From positions 62,001 to 126,000 of the forward strand of contig CAUPES010000002.1 in assembly GCA_963510375.1 (NCBI GenBank): DNA of 64,000 bases, written 5' to 3'. Origin of the DNA: Fastidiosipila sp963510375. Its GTDB lineage: Bacteria > Bacillota > Clostridia > Saccharofermentanales > Fastidiosipilaceae. Positions 60,746 through 64,000 of this stretch are shown here, piece by piece. The notes under the pieces are model-generated. The model made no database searches. It saw only the letters and a list, made by a program, of their open reading frames with translations, and was not told the DNA's origin. A program made the position numbers and the translations under genes. The first letter of the stretch is position 1, and every line of letters begins with the position of its first letter.

Positions 60746-63121
60746 ATGAGTAAGAAGAAGCTAAAGGATTTCTTTAAACAGTCCATAAGTAGTCATATTA
60801 AGGCTAACAGTGGACAAGATGTAAGTCAGGCTACAGAGGCAGAAGTTTGGGCTGCACTCTCAAGAGCAATTATTGAGCACGTTGCTGATAATTGGGCAGA
60901 AACAAAAAAAGCATATGATAAAACAAGACAAGAGCATTATCTAAGTGCTGAGTTCTTAGTAGGACGTTCAACATTGAATAACCTAGTAAACTTAGACATT
61001 TATGATGAAGCAAAAGATGCATTAAAAGATTTAGGATTTGATTTAACATCTATTCTAGAAGAAGAAAATGATGCTGCTTTAGGAAATGGTGGTTTAGGTA
61101 GACTTGCTGCATGTTTTATGGATTCATCAGCGACTTTAGATATGCCTGTAACAGGATATGGTATTTTATACCGTCACGGTCTATTTAAACAAGTATTTGA
61201 TAATGGTTATCAAGTTGAAACACCAGATGTTTGGATGGAAGATGATTTCGCACCTGTAATCCCTCATAGAGATGAAAAGCAAAGAATAGAGCTTGCAACT
61301 GGTGATGTATATGCAGTTCCATACGATTTACCAATTACTGGTTATCATACAGATAATGTAAACACATTACGTTTATGGAAAGCTGAACCATTAACACCAT
61401 TTGATATTCACGACTTCAATGCAGGTAACTTTGAAGAAGCTTTAGAAGAGAAAAATCAAGCTGAAGATATTTGGAGAGTTCTATATCCAAATGATACTAC
61501 TCATGAAGGTAAAGTATTAAGACTAAAACAACAATATTTCTTTGCTTCAGCTTCTGTTAAAGATATTATTAGACGCCATAAAGAAAATCACGGTGATCTA
61601 CGTACATTTGCAGAATTTAATTTATTACAATTAAATGATACTCACCCTGTTATAGCAATTCCTGAATTAATTCGTTTGTTCATGGAAGAAGGAATTGAGT
61701 TTGATGAGGCTTTAGAAATTGCTAAAGAAACCTTCGCATATACAAACCATACAGTTCTTGCAGAAGCACTAGAAAAATGGGATATTAATATAGTTAAAGA
61801 ATTAATTCCTGGTGTATACAGCGTTATTGAGATGATCGATGATAAATTTAGAGCTGAGTTATCTGAAATTGACGCTCACCCAGGTAAAATTGAGTACATG
61901 TCAATGATTCATGATGGACAAGTACACATGGCTTGGTTGGCTTGCTATGTAAGTTATTCAATCAATGGTGTTGCTCAGTTACATACAGATATCTTGAAAA
62001 AAGATACATTACACGATTGGGAAGATATTTACCAAGGTAAGATCAATAACAAAACTAATGGTGTTACACCACGTAGATGGCTAAGAAATACAAACCCTGA
62101 ATTATCTGCTTTAATTACCAAGCTTTTAGGAAATGAGGATTGGGTAAAACATGCTGATAAGTTAGAAGAATTGTTGCCATATGCAGATGATAAAAAAGTA
62201 TTGAAGAGTTTCTTAGAAGTTAAGAATATTAAGAAACAACAACTTGCTGACATGGTTGAATCAAGTATGGGTATTAAAGTTGATGTTGATGCACAATTTG
62301 ATATTATGATTAAACGTTTACACGAATATAAACGTCAATTGTTAGATGCATTCTATATCTTAGACCTTTACTACAGAATTAAAGAAAAACCACAAGAAAA
62401 TTGGACACCAAGAGTATTCTTCTTTGGTGCAAAGGCAGCTTCTGGATATGTAAGAGCAAAGACAATTATTAAGTTCATTAATGAGATTGCAGAGTTAATT
62501 AATAACGATAGCGATGTAAATGACATTATCAAGGTAGTATTTGTAGAAAACTATAATGTATCAAAAGCTGAAGTATTATTCCCAGCAGCAGATCTTTCAG
62601 AGCAAATTTCTATGGCAGGTAAAGAAGCTTCAGGTACAGGTAATATGAAGTTCATGATGAATGGTGCTTTAACTATAGGTACACTTGATGGAGCTAACGT
62701 TGAAATTAATGGCCAAGTTGGTGATGAGAATATGTTCCTCTTCGGTGCAAAAGAAGAAGAAATTGTTGAAATTTTACCAAACTATAATCCACAAGTTCCT
62801 TATGAAGAAACACCAGGTCTTAAGAGAGTTGTTGATACTTTAATTGATGGTACATTCTCTGATGATAATCAAGGATTGTTCGCAGATCTATACAAGAGCT
62901 TAATGGAAGGTGATTGGGATCAAGCAGATCAATACTATGTTCTAGGTGACTTCGCATCATATAGAGAAGTGAAAGATAGAGCCGCAGTAGAGTTCAATGA
63001 TAAAGAAATATGGGCCAGAAAAGCATGGATTAACATTAGTAAGTCCGGTATATTTAGTTCAGATAGAACAATTCGTCAATATGTTGAAGATATCTGGAAG
63101 ATTGAAGAAACAAAAATTTAA
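60746..63121 (+). CDS. glgP: Glycogen/maltodextrin phosphorylase
   Basis: Releases glucose 1-phosphate from alpha-1,4-glucans using pyridoxal phosphate. The PLP Lys lies in EASGTGNMKFMMNGALTIG near residue 640; DAALGNGGLGRLAACFMDS near 110, GYGILYRHGLFKQ, and RLHEYKRQLLDAFYI are family signatures. 791 residues, normal. ATG 60746 has AAAGGAGA upstream; an in-frame TTG 11 codons earlier would overlap the terminator hairpin and is rejected. No other glycogen gene is adjacent. Confidence 0.96.
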   Translation: MSKKKLKDFFKQSISSHIKANSGQDVSQATEAEVWAALSRAIIEHVADNWAETKKAYDKTRQEHYLSAEFLVGRSTLNNLVNLDIYDEAKDALKDLGFDLTSILEEENDAALGNGGLGRLAACFMDSSATLDMPVTGYGILYRHGLFKQVFDNGYQVETPDVWMEDDFAPVIPHRDEKQRIELATGDVYAVPYDLPITGYHTDNVNTLRLWKAEPLTPFDIHDFNAGNFEEALEEKNQAEDIWRVLYPNDTTHEGKVLRLKQQYFFASASVKDIIRRHKENHGDLRTFAEFNLLQLNDTHPVIAIPELIRLFMEEGIEFDEALEIAKETFAYTNHTVLAEALEKWDINIVKELIPGVYSVIEMIDDKFRAELSEIDAHPGKIEYMSMIHDGQVHMAWLACYVSYSINGVAQLHTDILKKDTLHDWEDIYQGKINNKTNGVTPRRWLRNTNPELSALITKLLGNEDWVKHADKLEELLPYADDKKVLKSFLEVKNIKKQQLADMVESSMGIKVDVDAQFDIMIKRLHEYKRQLLDAFYILDLYYRIKEKPQENWTPRVFFFGAKAASGYVRAKTIIKFINEIAELINNDSDVNDIIKVVFVENYNVSKAEVLFPAADLSEQISMAGKEASGTGNMKFMMNGALTIGTLDGANVEINGQVGDENMFLFGAKEEEIVEILPNYNPQVPYEETPGLKRVVDTLIDGTFSDDNQGLFADLYKSLMEGDWDQADQYYVLGDFASYREVKDRAAVEFNDKEIWARKAWINISKSGIFSSDRTIRQYVEDIWKIEETKI

Positions 63122-63166
63122 CAAATAAATTACGTAATATTTAAGTATTGTATTTAATTTGTTCCG

Positions 63167-63197
63167 AAGGCTAGCTTATAATGAGTTAGCCTTTATT
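63167..63197 (+). terminator. Terminator after glgP
   Basis: AAGGCTAGCT pairs with AGTTAGCCTT (one G-T wobble) around a short loop, then T-rich. Confidence 0.85.
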
Positions 63198-63278
63198 TAT
63201 ATTAAAAATAATTTCTCCCAGTGTATTTTAAAATTTAAAGTATTTATGCCTGGAGAGTTAATTGCAGAGGAGAGTTAG

Positions 63279-64000
63279 ATGAAAAGCAACAAATTAGATA
63301 ATCTTAATTTAGATAGAGACAATATTGATGCTAAAAGTATAAAAGATGCATTACCGAATGAACAAATCTTGAATAAGAAAAATAAAAAAAGTAGAAAAGC
63401 AAAAAAGAAAAAGACATGGTTTTCTAGATTTTTAGACTTAGTAATTGTTGTTTTAATAGCTATAGGATTATTTCTGATAATAAGACCATTTTATATTGCT
63501 TATAAACAAGATAGAGTAATGGACGATCTAACTCAACTTATCAAAACAACCAAGAAAGCTGATGAAAAGTCAAAACATATGCCAAATAAAGTTGACGGCG
63601 CATTGATTGATGGAAATGGTATTTGGGTTGATGCAAATGCTAATAAGATTGAAGGTGAAGCCTTAGAAGACTTTGGCCAAGGAGAAGATCCACATGCAAC
63701 AACTGCACCTTATTACTATCTTGAACCACTAGGCATGATACAAATTGATAGTGTTAATATTAACCTACCTTTGCTTAAAGGTGCTGGATATGTGCCATTG
63801 CGATATGGGGCTGGATGGTATGAAGATTCTGCTGAAATTGGTAGCAAAGGTAGAGCGACTATTTTAGGGCACTCAGCTTATACAAACGATAGATTTTTCT
63901 CTAAATTAAAAAATACTAAGGTTGGTCAATTAATTAGAATTGTTAGACAAGATAAAATTTATGAATACAAAATTTCAAATATTGAAATTATACCCCAAGA
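63279..64000 (+). CDS. Sortase family protein (3' end outside window)
   Basis: 240 codons are visible. Lys-rich cytosolic N-terminus, membrane helix at about 48-68, then an extracytoplasmic region with the sortase fold: LGMIQIDSVNINLPLLKG, ATILGHSAYTNDRFFSKL with the catalytic His, and VGQLIRIV. The Cys and Arg of the active site lie beyond the window end. The type is probably class B/D-like; class is not certain. GCAGAGGAGAG precedes the ATG. Sortases anchor surface proteins to peptidoglycan, so a Gram-positive envelope is implied. Confidence 0.88.
   Translation, partial: MKSNKLDNLNLDRDNIDAKSIKDALPNEQILNKKNKKSRKAKKKKTWFSRFLDLVIVVLIAIGLFLIIRPFYIAYKQDRVMDDLTQLIKTTKKADEKSKHMPNKVDGALIDGNGIWVDANANKIEGEALEDFGQGEDPHATTAPYYYLEPLGMIQIDSVNINLPLLKGAGYVPLRYGAGWYEDSAEIGSKGRATILGHSAYTNDRFFSKLKNTKVGQLIRIVRQDKIYEYKISNIEIIPQ

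Overview
The window reads as chromosomal core sequence of a low-GC Gram-positive bacterium (Bacillota), most likely an anaerobic clostridium. The evidence is gene content and order: the RNase Y / PhoH / PgpH / YbeY / Era / RecO neighbourhood, Asp23-AmaP-DUF2273-NusB-XseAB, ScpA-ScpB, Cmk-PlsC-RpsA, a T-box ahead of ileS, a sortase, SepF, and formate-tetrahydrofolate ligase. Codon use is strongly A+T biased, Shine-Dalgarno sites are strong, and TTG starts are fairly common. Genus cannot be fixed by reading alone; Oscillospiraceae-like or Peptoniphilaceae-like clostridia are guesses.

Layout. 1-4.7 kb: 3' part of prmA, pfkA, an HlyD-like membrane protein and sepF. 4.9-10 kb: a DUF3810 membrane metalloprotein, then a ppx/gppA-like gene coupled to ppk1. 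10.2-10.4 kb: tRNA-Gly and tRNA-Arg. 10.5-11.8 kb (minus strand): an XRE regulator with a C-terminal beta-rich domain and a partner that seems to carry the same domain split by a long polar insert. 12.2-19.5 kb: fhs, a clostridial-type topoisomerase IV pair, pcp and a YqeG-type phosphatase. 19.6-27 kb: efp, asp23/amaP/DUF2273, nusB, xseAB, nadK, argR, recN. 26.9-39 kb: two RluA-type pseudouridine synthases, rny, lspA, two DUF881 proteins, phoH, pgpH, a fused ybeY-era gene and recO. 39-44.3 kb (minus strand): a RecB-type nuclease fused to a DinG/XPD-like helicase, and an M1 aminopeptidase. 44.6-44.9 kb: tRNA-Met(CAT), tRNA-Tyr, tRNA-Leu. 45-50 kb: a membrane protein, prfB without the programmed frameshift, a fused nadD-yqeK, rsfS, comEA-like, folA. 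50.2-55 kb: a zinc-type substrate-binding lipoprotein with a 48-bp-period His/Asp repeat, then an ileS with a T-box leader. 55-64 kb: site-2 protease, scpA, scpB, cmk, plsC, rpsA, glgP and the 5' part of a sortase gene.

Most genes serve translation and ribosome maturation (PrmA, EF-P, YbeY-Era, RsfS, RF2, IleRS, RluD, S1), DNA maintenance (topo IV, XseAB, RecN, RecO, ScpAB), RNA decay (RNase Y), cyclic-di-AMP turnover (PgpH), and NAD/polyphosphate/glycogen metabolism. I see no transposase, phage gene, CRISPR array, toxin-antitoxin or defence island. The most unusual observations are the single-ORF YbeY-Era fusion, the NadD-YqeK fusion, the split-domain partner of the XRE regulator, a twice-occurring hairpin with an AAA/GGA internal loop (at 10.05 and 29.8 kb), several strong palindromes just upstream of genes, and the near absence of TGA stops together with a frameshift-free prfB. 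I do not see a clearly novel multi-gene system; this is mainly an ordinary housekeeping region with unusual fusions and regulatory sites.
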